Under the pieces are notes generated by a model, which was not told the DNA's origin, did no database searches, and saw only the letters and a list, made by a program, of their open reading frames with translations. Positions 30,574-37,809 of a stretch of DNA of 37,809 nucleotides are shown piece after piece. The position numbers and the translations under genes are program-made. Within the stretch, counting starts at the first letter, position 1; each line of letters begins with the position of its first letter. Origin of the DNA: Limisphaerales bacterium (GTDB lineage Bacteria > Verrucomicrobiota > Verrucomicrobiia > Limisphaerales > SXTU01); assembly GCA_009773355.1 (NCBI GenBank), contig WRPG01000060.1:1-37809 (forward strand), written 5' to 3'.

Positions 30574-30786
30574 ATGGACATTCCGCTCGAAGTCCGGCTC
30601 CAGAAGCTCGAATCCGCCCTCGCGCACCTTGAACACCAGCACGAGCAGCTCAACGGCGTGGTCACGGAGCAAGCCCGGCTCATCGCCCGGCTCCAGAAGG
30701 AAGTCGCGCGCGCCTCGGAAGCGATGGAAAACCAGGAGCTGGAGCGCATCCGCGCCAACAACCAGAAGCCGCCGCACTATCAATAG
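30574..30786 (+). CDS. slyX: SlyX-like protein
   Basis: This 70-residue coiled-coil protein (LQKLESALAHLEHQHEQLNG, VVTEQARLIARLQKEV) ends in KPPHYQ, close to the KPPHY signature that ends SlyX proteins. Length is normal for the family (about 70). SlyX has no established biochemical function. The ATG at 30574 is preferred over the first ATG at 30523 because residues before it match no SlyX. It is followed by a hairpin and palindromic repeat region that probably separates it from the convergent dnaE gene. Confidence 0.8.
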   Translation: MDIPLEVRLQKLESALAHLEHQHEQLNGVVTEQARLIARLQKEVARASEAMENQELERIRANNQKPPHYQ

Positions 30787-30787
30787 G

Positions 30788-30941
30788 AGCGCGGGCTTCA
30801 GCCCGCTTCAACCCAAATTCCGGAGTTGGAGGTCACGCTGGCAGCCTGCCCCGCTACACCAGTGGCTTCGGAGCTTGGGTTCAATGCTCAGTCCCGAGCT
30901 GCCGCAAGCGCGACGCGCCACTGAAGACTGATTACTGAACA
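30788..30941. repeat. Compound palindromic region between slyX and dnaE
   Basis: It contains a hairpin GCGGGCTTCAGCCCGC (30791-30806), an imperfect inverted repeat between 30806-30827 and 30866-30884 (TTCAACCCAA/TTGGGTTCAA), and an ACTGAAGACTGATTACTGAA unit at 30920-30939. That last unit is shared with the element inside dnaE at 33683-33715. As the gap between two convergent genes it may also stop transcription from both sides. Confidence 0.6.
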
Positions 30942-30950
30942 CTTCCCAGC

Positions 30951-33900
30951 TCACTCGTCCCCGTTCGACTCGCTCTTCCGCTCCCACGCGCGGCGCTGGC
31001 GCTCGGGCGGGGTGGTGTCCACCTTCGCGTAGTAGGTTTCCTCGCCGAACTGGTCGTCCACGGCTTGTTGCAGCGCAACGGACGGGGCGACTTGGAAGCG
31101 GTCGTGGGTTTCGATGAAGATGAGTTCGCCAGCGGGCCGGCGGAGGCAGAGGAAAAGCGGGCAGCGGCCCGGGTGCGCCTGCGCGAGGGCACCGGCGCGT
31201 TCGAGGAGCTCCGGCGTGAGGTGCGCGGTGTTGAGGCGGAAGTGGACCTGCTTGGTGAACTTCCGCGGCGCGTCCTCCAACGGCATGATTTCGGTCGGGA
31301 AGAGCTTGGGTTTGTCCTCCTCGTTGTTGACCTCGCCCACGACAAGCAGCGCTTTCTGCGGGACGAGCAGCTCGCGGAACTTGTCGTAGTTCTCGTTGAA
31401 CAGGAGCATCGAGAACGTGCCTTCCAAATCCTCCAGCGTGACCATCGCGTAGGCCTTGCCGTTCTTCTTGCTCATGCCCTGCTGCACGGCGCTGACCATC
31501 CCGCCGATGCGCGTCATGCCGCGCGCGGGGAGCGCCTTGGCGGTGGTGGAGTTGTGGAGGCAATATTTCTCCAGCAGCGGCGCGAGTGGCGTGAGCGGAT
31601 GGCCGGTGACGTAGAAGCCAAGCAATTCCTTCTCGTGTGCGAGCAGCTCGTGCTGCGGCCACTCGGGGAGTTGCGCGGACTTCTCGACCTGCTTGGGTGC
31701 CGCCTCCTCCATCATGCCGAAGAGCGAGACCTGGCCGCGCACGCGGTCGGCGGCGGCGCTGGCGGCGCGGGCCATCACGCGGTCGAGCGCGGCGAACATG
31801 GAGGCGCGCGTCTCGCCGAAGCTGTCGCAAGCACCGCACTTGATGAGGGCTTCGAGCGTCTTGCGGTTGACGGTGCGTGAGTCCACGCGCTCGCAGAAGT
31901 CGGTGAGGCTGGTGAACTTCCCGCCCTTGTCCCGCGCCTCGATGATGCCTTGCACGGCGAATTCGCCGACGCCCTTGATGGCCGCGAGGCCGAAGCGAAT
32001 TGCTCCATGGGTAGCAGCCGAGGTAACGAGGCTCTGACGATTTCCACTGTTGGAAGTTGGAGCCTCCTCACGTCGGCTGCTACCGGAGGAAGGGAAGAAG
32101 AACGCCTGTCCGTCGTTCACGTCGGGCGGGAGGACCTCGACTCCCATCGCCTTCGCTTCATCGAGCACGACCTTGAGCTTCTCCGTCGTGCCCATGTCGT
32201 TCGTGAGCATCGCGCTGAGGAACTCGACGGGGTAGTTGCCCTTCAGATACGCGGTCTGATACGCGACGATGGCGTAGGCGGCGGCGTGCGACTTGTTGAA
32301 GCCGTAGCCAGCGAACTTCTCCAGCAAGTCGAAAATCTGGTTGGCCTTCGACTCCGGGATTTGGTTGTGCTTCTTCGCGCCCTTCACGAAGTGCTGGCGG
32401 TGCTCGGCCATTTCCTCGGCCTTCTTCTTGCCCATCGCGCGGCGGAGCAGGTCCGCGCCGCCGAGCGTGTAGCCGGCCAGGATTTGCGCGGCCTGCATCA
32501 CCTGCTCTTGGTAGATGAGCACGCCGTAGGTTTCCTTGGAGATGGTCTCCAGCAGCGGGTGCTCATACTCGATGGCGACTTCGCCGTGGCGGCGCTTGAT
32601 GAAGTCGGGAATCAGGTCCATCGGGCCGGGGCGGTAGAGCGCCACGAGCGCGGTGATGTGCTCGACGGAGCTGATTTGGAACTTCCGGCAGAGGTCGCGC
32701 ATCCCGCCGGATTCCAACTGGAAGATGCCGACCGTGTTGCCCTTGTTGAGCAGGTCGTAGGCTTTCGCGTCGTCAAGCGGCAGGTCGTCCACGGCGATGG
32801 TGATGCCCTGCGTCTGCTTCACCATCTCGCAGACGTTGCGGATGACGGTGAGCGTCTTCAGCCCGAGGAAGTCCATCTTCAGCAGGCCGAGGTCGCCGAC
32901 GGGACCCATCGGGTATTGCGTGACGATGGTGCCGTCCTCGTCCTGCTTGAGCGGCAGGAGGTTCACGAGCGGCTGGTCGCCGATGACGACGCCGGCGGCG
33001 TGGACGCTGGAGTTACGCGCGATGTCTTCGAGCACGAAGGCGGAGTCAATCAACTCGCGCGTGACTTCCTCCGTCTCGTAAGCCGTCTTGAGTTCCGCCG
33101 ACTGCTTGAGCGCCTTCTCCAGCGTCATCTTCAAGTCCGCCGGAACCATCTTCGCGAGCCGGTCGCACTCGCCGTAGCTCAGGCCCATCACGCGGCCCAC
33201 GTCGCGGATGACGGACTTCGCGCCCATCGTGCCGAAGGTGATGATCTGCGCGACGGAATCGCGGCCATACTTCTGCCGCACATACTCGATGACGTCGCCG
33301 CGCCGGTCGTCCGCGAAATCAATGTCAATGTCCGGCGGGTTGACGCGCTCGGGATTCAGGAAGCGCTCGAAGAGCAGGTTGTAACGGATGGGGTCAACAT
33401 TCGCGATGTCCAGCAGGTAGGTGACGAGCGACCCTGCGGCGGAACCGCGCGCCACGCACGCCACGCCCATCTCACGGCCCTTCGCGACGAAGTCGGCGGT
33501 GATGAGGAAGTAGTCAATGAACCCGGTCTTCTCGATGACGGCGAGTTCGAGGTGGAGACGGTCGAGGACGAGCTTGATGGCGGCGGCGATGTCGGGGTGC
33601 TGATGGAGTGGGCCAGAAGTAGTCAGTGTCCAGTGTTCAGTGTTCAGTGGGGAACCTTCGGCGGCAGGCTTGCCTTCGCCCGACTGAACACTGATTACTG
33701 AAGACTGGTTACTGGCAAGCGTCGGCAGCTTCCTCGGCTCGCGGATGCCTTCGACCACGAACTCCTTCCCCACCGCCTTCACGTCGAGCGTGTAGCGGCG
33801 GCCCAGGCCCTCGGCCAGCAGCTTCCGCAAATAGCCTTCGCGCGTGAACGTCTCCGGCGGATGGAAGACGGGGTAGTGCAGCGTCTTGAAGTCGAACTCG

Positions 33901-34739
33901 ACGTTGCACTTCTCCGCGACCTCCACGGTGTTTGTCACCGCCTCGGGCACCTCGGCGAAGAGCGCCTTCATCTCCTCCGCGCTGCGCAGATAGAACTGAC
34001 CGGGAACGTAGCGCGGCTTCGTATCGCTCACCGCGATTTGCCGACCGATGCACACAAGACAATCGTGCGCCTGCGAGTGGCCTTTCTCGACATAGTGAAC
34101 GTCGTTGGTCGCGACGAGCTTGAGGCCGAACTCCTTCGCCCACGGAATCAAATGCCGGTTCACCTTCGCCTGCTCGGGGATGCCGTGGTTTTGCAGTTCG
34201 AGGTAAAAGTTCTCCGCGCCGAAGGTCTGCTTGAACCAGTCCACGGACTCGCGCGCCTTGTCCACCTGGTCGTGGATGAGGTGCTGGCAAATCTCGCTGG
34301 CGAGACAGCCGGAGAGCGCGATGAGGCCGTCGTGATGCGCGGTGAGGAGCTCCTTGTCCACGCGTGGCTTGTAGTAAAACCCTTCGAGATGCGCGGCGGT
34401 GACGAGCTTGACGAGGTTTTGGTAGCCGGTCTCGTCCTTCGCGAGCAGGAGCAGGTGCTGATAAACCTCCTTGCCCCCGCCGCCGCCGGCCCCGGCCTTC
34501 TTCTCCAAGCGGCTGCCGTGCGCCACATAGACCTCGCAGCCGATGATGGGCTTGATGCCCTTTTCGCGGACGGTCTTGTAGAAGTCCACCGCGCCGTAGA
34601 GCACGCCGTGGTCCGTGATGGCCATCGAGTGGAACTTCAGGTCGCGCGCGCGCTCGGCGAGCTTGTCCAGCCGGCACGCCGCATCCAGGAGCGAATACTC
34701 CGTGTGCAGGTGCAGGTGGACAAAGTCAGCGTGCGACAT
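30951..34739 (-). CDS. dnaE: DNA polymerase III alpha subunit
   Basis: The 1262-residue replicative polymerase has an N-terminal PHP domain (HLHLHTEYSLLDA at 8-20, ITDHGVLYGAVDFY), palm catalytic aspartates D470 and D472 in PDIDIDFADDRRGDVIEYV, thumb/fingers motifs (CVARGSAAGSLVTYLLD), tandem helix-hairpin-helix (IRFGLAAIKGVGEFAVQ) and an OB-fold near 1100-1180 (IGGMVSAVQQGMSKKNGKAY). The ATG at 34739 gives the standard MSHADFVHLHLH start; the open frame to 34835 encodes no PHP sequence. It is about 100 residues longer than the E. coli protein. Two palindromic insertions explain part of this: residues 342-374, and residues 886-910 just before the HhH region, in places where homologues have short loops. 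A poly-Gly insert occurs at 82-89. No neighbour is functionally linked. Confidence 0.95.
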   Translation of the reverse strand: MSHADFVHLHLHTEYSLLDAACRLDKLAERARDLKFHSMAITDHGVLYGAVDFYKTVREKGIKPIIGCEVYVAHGSRLEKKAGAGGGGGKEVYQHLLLLAKDETGYQNLVKLVTAAHLEGFYYKPRVDKELLTAHHDGLIALSGCLASEICQHLIHDQVDKARESVDWFKQTFGAENFYLELQNHGIPEQAKVNRHLIPWAKEFGLKLVATNDVHYVEKGHSQAHDCLVCIGRQIAVSDTKPRYVPGQFYLRSAEEMKALFAEVPEAVTNTVEVAEKCNVEFDFKTLHYPVFHPPETFTREGYLRKLLAEGLGRRYTLDVKAVGKEFVVEGIREPRKLPTLASNQSSVISVQSGEGKPAAEGSPLNTEHWTLTTSGPLHQHPDIAAAIKLVLDRLHLELAVIEKTGFIDYFLITADFVAKGREMGVACVARGSAAGSLVTYLLDIANVDPIRYNLLFERFLNPERVNPPDIDIDFADDRRGDVIEYVRQKYGRDSVAQIITFGTMGAKSVIRDVGRVMGLSYGECDRLAKMVPADLKMTLEKALKQSAELKTAYETEEVTRELIDSAFVLEDIARNSSVHAAGVVIGDQPLVNLLPLKQDEDGTIVTQYPMGPVGDLGLLKMDFLGLKTLTVIRNVCEMVKQTQGITIAVDDLPLDDAKAYDLLNKGNTVGIFQLESGGMRDLCRKFQISSVEHITALVALYRPGPMDLIPDFIKRRHGEVAIEYEHPLLETISKETYGVLIYQEQVMQAAQILAGYTLGGADLLRRAMGKKKAEEMAEHRQHFVKGAKKHNQIPESKANQIFDLLEKFAGYGFNKSHAAAYAIVAYQTAYLKGNYPVEFLSAMLTNDMGTTEKLKVVLDEAKAMGVEVLPPDVNDGQAFFFPSSGSSRREEAPTSNSGNRQSLVTSAATHGAIRFGLAAIKGVGEFAVQGIIEARDKGGKFTSLTDFCERVDSRTVNRKTLEALIKCGACDSFGETRASMFAALDRVMARAASAAADRVRGQVSLFGMMEEAAPKQVEKSAQLPEWPQHELLAHEKELLGFYVTGHPLTPLAPLLEKYCLHNSTTAKALPARGMTRIGGMVSAVQQGMSKKNGKAYAMVTLEDLEGTFSMLLFNENYDKFRELLVPQKALLVVGEVNNEEDKPKLFPTEIMPLEDAPRKFTKQVHFRLNTAHLTPELLERAGALAQAHPGRCPLFLCLRRPAGELIFIETHDRFQVAPSVALQQAVDDQFGEETYYAKVDTTPPERQRRAWERKSESNGDE
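32010..32084. repeat. Palindromic element inside dnaE, copy 2
   Basis: Arms 32010-32034 (GGTAGCAGCCGAGGTAACGA...) and 32060-32084 match in 22 of 25 positions as an inverted repeat around a 25-nt loop. It is read in frame as DnaE residues 886-910 (includes SSRREEAPTS and SLVTSAATHG) with no stop. Confidence 0.92.
33619..33715. repeat. Palindromic element inside dnaE, copy 1
   Basis: Left arm 33619-33649 (reiterated CAGTGTTCAGT units) and right arm 33683-33715 (ACTGAACACTGATTACTGAA...) form an imperfect inverted repeat of about 31 bp with small indels. The 33-nt loop contains a second hairpin GGCAGGCTTGCC. It is translated as DnaE residues 342-374 (NQSSVISVQ ... NTEHWTLTTS). Related units occur at 30920-30939. 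Confidence 0.85.
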
Positions 34740-34822
34740 GGGAGGAAAAGTTTGGTCGGCGGAGCGCGGAAGTCGAGAGTGGAGTGCCTCTTTCCAGACA
34801 GTTGAAAAACCGGCTTGCGCAA

Positions 34823-34973
34823 ATCTCATTAGCACCCGGCTTCAGCCGGGTGTTGACTGCCCGCCGTGAGCACCAGCCGCTTCAGCGGCTTTCGAGTGCG
34901 GAAAACCGCTGAAGCGGTTCTATTTTCTTGAGGCTGGTCGACACCCGGCTCAAGCCGGGTGCGCTAATGAGAT
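34823..34973. repeat. Nested palindromic element between dnaE and ispE
   Basis: Outer arms 34823-34858 and 34939-34973 (ATCTCATTAGC..ACCCGGCTTC) are near-perfect inverted copies. Each arm holds its own hairpin (ACCCGGCTTCAGCCGGGT). The loop contains two inner inverted units, CCGCTTCAGCGG and CCGCTGAAGCGG. It can fold as a long stem or as four separate hairpins. It lies 84 bases upstream of the dnaE start and 27 bases after the ispE stop, so it occupies the likely dnaE promoter region. Confidence 0.92.
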
Positions 34974-35000
34974 GCCAAAGGTTGAATGAAAGTGCCTTGG

Positions 35001-35876
35001 CTATAGCGCCGCCACCGCTGTCCACGCTCCGAGGCCGAACTTGGACAGAAAGCGCTCGCGGAGACGCTCGGCGGCATCGCGGCTGGCGACGACGGCGAAG
35101 GTCGTCGAGCCGCTGCCGGACATGAGGACGATGGGCGCGCCGTTGGCCCGGAGGATTTCTTGATAGAGCGCGAGCAGCGGGTGTTTCGGAAGCGCCGGGG
35201 CTTCGAGGGAGTTGTAGCAGGCGCGGCCGACGGCGGCGAGGTCCGCGCCTTGCAACAGACCGATGAGCTGCTGCGCGCGGCCGACCTTGCCGTGCAGCGC
35301 GTCGGGGAACTTCGCGAGGGACTGGTAGGCCCAGGCCGTCGAGATGCCGAAGCCGGGGTGGATGAGGAGAATGTGCGCGCCGCGCAGGGCGGGGAAGGGC
35401 GCGAGGGGCTGGACCAGCTCGCCGCGTCCGTAGGCAAGCGCCGGCTGCGACTGGAGGAAGAACGGCACATCGGAGCCAAGCGCGGCGGCCAGCTCGGTGA
35501 GCTTCGCCGAACTGAGCGGCAGATCGAACAGCTCGTTGAGCGCGCCGAGCGTGTGCGCCGCGTTGCCGCTGCCTCCGCCGAGGCCGGCGGCGAGGGGGAT
35601 GTTTTTCTCAAGGTGGATTTTGACCCCGTCCGTGATGGCCGCCGCGCCAAGGAACGCAGTCGCGGCCTTTTGAACCAGGTTGGTTCCGTCCACGGGCAAG
35701 GCGGCGTTGCTGCAAGTGAGCGTCACGCCGGAGGGAGTCTTTTCCACCGTGAGCCGATCGCAGAGCTGCACCGGCTGCATGACGGTCTCCAGCTCGTGGA
35801 AGCCATCCTCGCGCCTGCGGAGGATGTTGAGCAGGAGGTTGACCTTGCAGGGCGACTGGCGGACGACGGTGCTCAA
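35001..35876 (-). CDS. ispE: 4-diphosphocytidyl-2-C-methyl-D-erythritol kinase
   Basis: This 291-residue GHMP kinase phosphorylates CDP-methylerythritol in the non-mevalonate isoprenoid pathway. Visible are K11 in the N-terminal SPCKVNLLLNILRRREDGFH motif, the GHMP ATP loop (PLAAGLGGGSGNAA, 94-107), the catalytic D136 of GSDVPFF and the C-terminal MSGSGSTTFAV. The start appears to be TTG at 35876, since no ATG or GTG precedes the conserved motif in frame. The TTG sits inside the T-run of the upstream terminator, so the promoter must overlap or lie within the lipoprotein gene, or a little read-through is used. It ends 27 bases before the palindromic element. Confidence 0.93.
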   Translation of the reverse strand: MSTVVRQSPCKVNLLLNILRRREDGFHELETVMQPVQLCDRLTVEKTPSGVTLTCSNAALPVDGTNLVQKAATAFLGAAAITDGVKIHLEKNIPLAAGLGGGSGNAAHTLGALNELFDLPLSSAKLTELAAALGSDVPFFLQSQPALAYGRGELVQPLAPFPALRGAHILLIHPGFGISTAWAYQSLAKFPDALHGKVGRAQQLIGLLQGADLAAVGRACYNSLEAPALPKHPLLALYQEILRANGAPIVLMSGSGSTTFAVVASRDAAERLRERFLSKFGLGAWTAVAAL

Positions 35877-35910
35877 AACAAAAACGCGCCAGCACTCCCG
35901 TGCCGGCGCG
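35877..35910 (-). terminator. Intrinsic terminator of the lipoprotein gene
   Basis: Arms CGCGCCAGCAC (35885-35895) and GTGCCGGCGCG (35900-35910) form an 11-bp stem with one mismatch and a 4-nt loop. It is followed on the minus strand by TTTTTGTTTT. It lies 18 bases past the stop of the lipoprotein gene and ends at the TTG start of ispE. Confidence 0.85.
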
Positions 35911-35927
35911 GGGAAAGGATGCGCAAA

Positions 35928-36404
35928 TCAATACTCGAACGTGCGGAAGCGGCTGCCCGGGATGATGGGGATGATTTCGCCGCCGCTGAAGCCCACACGC
36001 GAGTCGGTGTGGAAAATCGTGTCGCTAAACAGGCGCGGCTGATAGGCGTCGGGGTAGGCCGGATCCACGGAGAACGGCTCGGCCCGCATTTTGGTGGTGG
36101 GATCCATGAACCATTTTTCCGGGAAATGATACGGGGCGTAGGGCGGGAAGGGGGCGGTGAAGACTTCGCTGAAGCCAACGGCCGTCCGGGCCAGGGTCCG
36201 GCTGAAGCCGCGCACAATGCCGTAGGAGAAGGCCGCGTCCGGCCCCTCCCACAGGCCAGCCTGTTCAATGGACCGGCGCATCTCGCCACCGCGGAAAATT
36301 TCCGTGGCGTTGTTCATGCCGCGGCCCAGCTTGCGCTCCACCGCGCCGCAGCCGGTCAGGACGACAGCCGCGAGGGACAGGGCCAGCAACATCGAGGTTC
36401 GCAT
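35928..36404 (-). CDS. TIGR04073-like exosortase-associated lipoprotein
   Basis: This 158-residue lipoprotein has signal MRTSMLLALSLAAVVLTGC with lipobox LTGC and lipidated C19. The following ERKLGRGMNNATEIFRGGEM and the later YGIVRGFSRTLARTAVGFSE and APYHFPEKWFMDP closely resemble the TIGR04073 family, small proteins found in genomes with an exosortase/PEP-CTERM system. It was assigned from remembered motifs, not a search. No exosortase or PEP-CTERM protein occurs in this window. It has its own terminator and starts 69 bases from the stop of the WG-repeat gene, so it may be co-transcribed from that side. Confidence 0.78.
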   Translation of the reverse strand: MRTSMLLALSLAAVVLTGCGAVERKLGRGMNNATEIFRGGEMRRSIEQAGLWEGPDAAFSYGIVRGFSRTLARTAVGFSEVFTAPFPPYAPYHFPEKWFMDPTTKMRAEPFSVDPAYPDAYQPRLFSDTIFHTDSRVGFSGGEIIPIIPGSRFRTFEY

Positions 36405-36473
36405 AGGTGTTTTGACGTTGGCGGCGAGGTTAGCCGGGCGCGGCGGGGTGTAAAGATTGAACTGCGGCTTGTG

Positions 36474-36956
36474 TCAGGGCTGAAGCGGGACGACCCGCTC
36501 CCCGGTCTTGCTGATGTAGCCGTAGCCTTCCTTGATGATGCGCACACGGGCGCGTCCCCCGCTGAACTTCTGCGCCTCGTCAAACTGCGGCGGCACAACC
36601 AGCTTGCCCGTGCGGTCAATGTAACCGAGCTTGCCGCCGATGCCGACCGCCGCCATGCCCTCGGAGAAGTCGTGCGCGCCGTCGAACTGCGCCGGGATGA
36701 CGACCTTGCCCTCGCGGTTGATGTAGCCCCACTTCGTCGCCGGGAACTTGCCCAGCCCCACCACCGCCAGCCCCTCGCTGAACTCGCCCGCGTAGTCGAA
36801 CTGCGGCTCGATGACGAACTCGCCGTGCTTGTCGCGGTAGCCGTATTTGCCCTTGCGCGGGAAGGGCGTGGGCGGCTCGCCAGCCGGCTTCTGCTCCTGC
36901 GCGACGGAACCGAACGCGAGCGCGGCGGCCAGCGCCAGCAGAATGGGCAACTTCAT
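36474..36956 (-). CDS. Exported WG-repeat protein
   Basis: This 160-residue protein has a signal peptide (MKLPILLALAAALAFGSVAQ, cleavage near VAQ|EQ at about residue 20) and four WG/KWG-type repeats: KYGYRDKHGEFVIEPQFD, KWGYINREGKVVIPAQFD, KLGYIDRTGKLVVPPQFD and GYGYISKTGERVV. Repeats 1-3 also share a following FSEGLAVVG/FSEGMAAVG/FSGGRARVR segment. WG-repeat proteins probably mediate protein-protein interactions; nothing specific is known. The ATG at 36956 begins the signal peptide; the longer frame to 37022 lies in the divergent promoter region. Confidence 0.85.
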   Translation of the reverse strand: MKLPILLALAAALAFGSVAQEQKPAGEPPTPFPRKGKYGYRDKHGEFVIEPQFDYAGEFSEGLAVVGLGKFPATKWGYINREGKVVIPAQFDGAHDFSEGMAAVGIGGKLGYIDRTGKLVVPPQFDEAQKFSGGRARVRIIKEGYGYISKTGERVVPLQP

Positions 36957-37079
36957 GCCCTCTACGTAGCAAAGCGCCCGCCGCCGCGCAACCCAAGCCA
37001 AGGGAATGTTCAGCCCGGCCAAAAAACGGGCACCCGCGGGCCGGAGTTCATGCGTCCATCACCCACGTAACACAAACCT

Positions 37080-37676
37080 ATGAAACACATTGACGAACCC
37101 AAACTCGAAACCGACCTCGGCTACCGCTTCCAGTATCTCACGGAATTCATGGGCTTCACCGAGGAGGACATCAAGACGATCCACGGCGGCGCGGCCCTGC
37201 TCGCCCCGCTCGTGCCCGCGCTGGTGGACGCCGTGTATGCCAAGCTGATCGCCTACGACGCGACGTGGCGGCATTTCGTCCCGCGCCAGGATGGCTATGC
37301 CGGCGAAATCCCGGTGAAGCTGGAGGACCTCACGATGGACCATCCGCAAATCCAGTTCCGCAAGCAGCACCTCGCGCGCTATCTGGAAAGGCTCGTCACC
37401 GCGCCCTACGACGGGAAGCTGGTGCAATACCTCGACTTCGTCGGGAAGATTCACACACCCAAGGCCGGCAACCCGCACATCAACGTGCCCCTGGTCCAGA
37501 TGAACGCGCTCATGGGCTTCGTGGCCGATGCGTTCAACGCCACCATCCTCGGCTCCGCCCTGCCCGCCGACGCCAAGACCCGCGCCGTGCGCGCCTTCAG
37601 CAAGCTGCTCTGGCTGCAAAACGACTTCATCAACCGCCACTACGCCGCCCCGCCCACCGGCCTGCCGGCCCAGTGA
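37080..37676 (+). CDS. Protoglobin-like haem protein
   Basis: This 198-residue single-domain protein matches the protoglobin/globin-sensor fold: N-terminal helix YRFQYLTEFMGFTEEDIKTI, Trp63/His65 (ATWRHFVPR), the helix RKQHLARYLERLV and FVGKIHTPKAGNPHINVPLV. The His of GKIH (H125) is the likely proximal haem ligand by analogy with the GxxH motif of globin-coupled sensors; H97 is an alternative. There is no attached signalling domain, so it probably binds O2, NO or CO on its own. Start ATG is at 37080. It is divergent from the WG-repeat gene. The 123-base gap holds its promoter, which I could not identify. Confidence 0.85.
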   Translation: MKHIDEPKLETDLGYRFQYLTEFMGFTEEDIKTIHGGAALLAPLVPALVDAVYAKLIAYDATWRHFVPRQDGYAGEIPVKLEDLTMDHPQIQFRKQHLARYLERLVTAPYDGKLVQYLDFVGKIHTPKAGNPHINVPLVQMNALMGFVADAFNATILGSALPADAKTRAVRAFSKLLWLQNDFINRHYAAPPTGLPAQ

Positions 37677-37729
37677 CCTGCCTGGGCCCGCCGGCGGGGC
37701 GCAGGAGAACCATGTCAAAACTCTTTAGA

Positions 37730-37767
37730 AATGTCCCCTGTTTAACTCACGAGAGAATGTCCCCTGT
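37730..37767. repeat. Direct repeat AATGTCCCCTGT, possible IS end
   Basis: AATGTCCCCTGT occurs twice (37730-37741, 37756-37767), 26 bases apart, separated by TTAACTCACGAGAG. Repeated TGTCCCC units near an end are typical of IS21/IS481-type elements. The window ends too soon to see a transposase. Confidence 0.4.
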
Positions 37768-37809
37768 GTTGTTGGTTGTCCGTTTCCCCGGCTGGGGGTG
37801 CGGGACGCA

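Noticed and set aside
31950-33701. 583-codon plus-strand open frame within dnaE
   Set aside because: Antisense shadow of dnaE. The translation has no recognisable motif.

Overview
The window is high-GC DNA from a Gram-negative bacterium, most likely a member of the Verrucomicrobiota (Limisphaerales/Pedosphaera-like). The evidence is indirect: a lipoprotein resembling the exosortase-associated TIGR04073 family, a complete-looking BatA-BatB/C-BatD-BatE block preceded by a DUF4381-like gene, Asn/Thr-rich secreted propellers, few Shine-Dalgarno sites, and many long palindromic repeats. No rRNA, tRNA, CRISPR array or complete insertion sequence was seen. The last 80 bases may hold the edge of an IS.

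Layout. 1-1.4 kb (minus): two paralogous stand-alone receivers, one frameshifted, behind a small zinc-ribbon gene and a 58-residue ORF that resembles a DNA methyltransferase N-terminus. 1.5-3.2 kb (minus): a large exported protein with a clear intrinsic terminator. 3.5-10.8 kb (plus): a receiver with a Cys4 tail, then a probable signalling and envelope cassette of exported coiled-coil protein, membrane histidine kinase, exported beta-propeller, NarL-type regulator and outer-membrane barrel. 10.9-14.4 kb (plus): a pseudopilin/PilX-like cassette with a recognisable promoter. 14.4-18.1 kb (minus): PilT-type ATPase, PilZ-like protein, receiver and REC-PAS-histidine kinase. 18.3-25.3 kb (minus): Bat operon, DUF4381-like and DUF1802-like genes. 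25.5-30.8 kb (plus): Pro/Ala-rich membrane protein, two tandem thioredoxins, a GspF/PilC protein, a class V aminotransferase, a small unknown, a dienelactone-hydrolase-like protein and slyX. 31-37 kb (minus): dnaE, ispE, the TIGR04073-like lipoprotein and a WG-repeat protein. The window closes with a plus-strand protoglobin.

The most interesting signal is a set of palindromic elements 60-180 bp long that enter genes without breaking the reading frame. Two lie inside dnaE, and one each near the N-termini of BatD, BatE, the outer-membrane barrel and the beta-propeller. In BatD and BatE the start codons are independently fixed by stop/start overlaps with the upstream gene, so the palindromes really are translated. 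In the barrel protein one palindrome arm encodes the hydrophobic core of the signal peptide. Further copies sit between genes. This resembles the Rickettsia palindromic elements, which also insert in frame into proteins, but here several unrelated sequence families occur within 30 kb.

Functional themes are type IV pilus/secretion parts scattered over several loci (PilT, GspF/PilC, pseudopilins, PilZ), two-component signalling (two kinases and five receivers, one of them broken), and cell-envelope stress functions (Bat).
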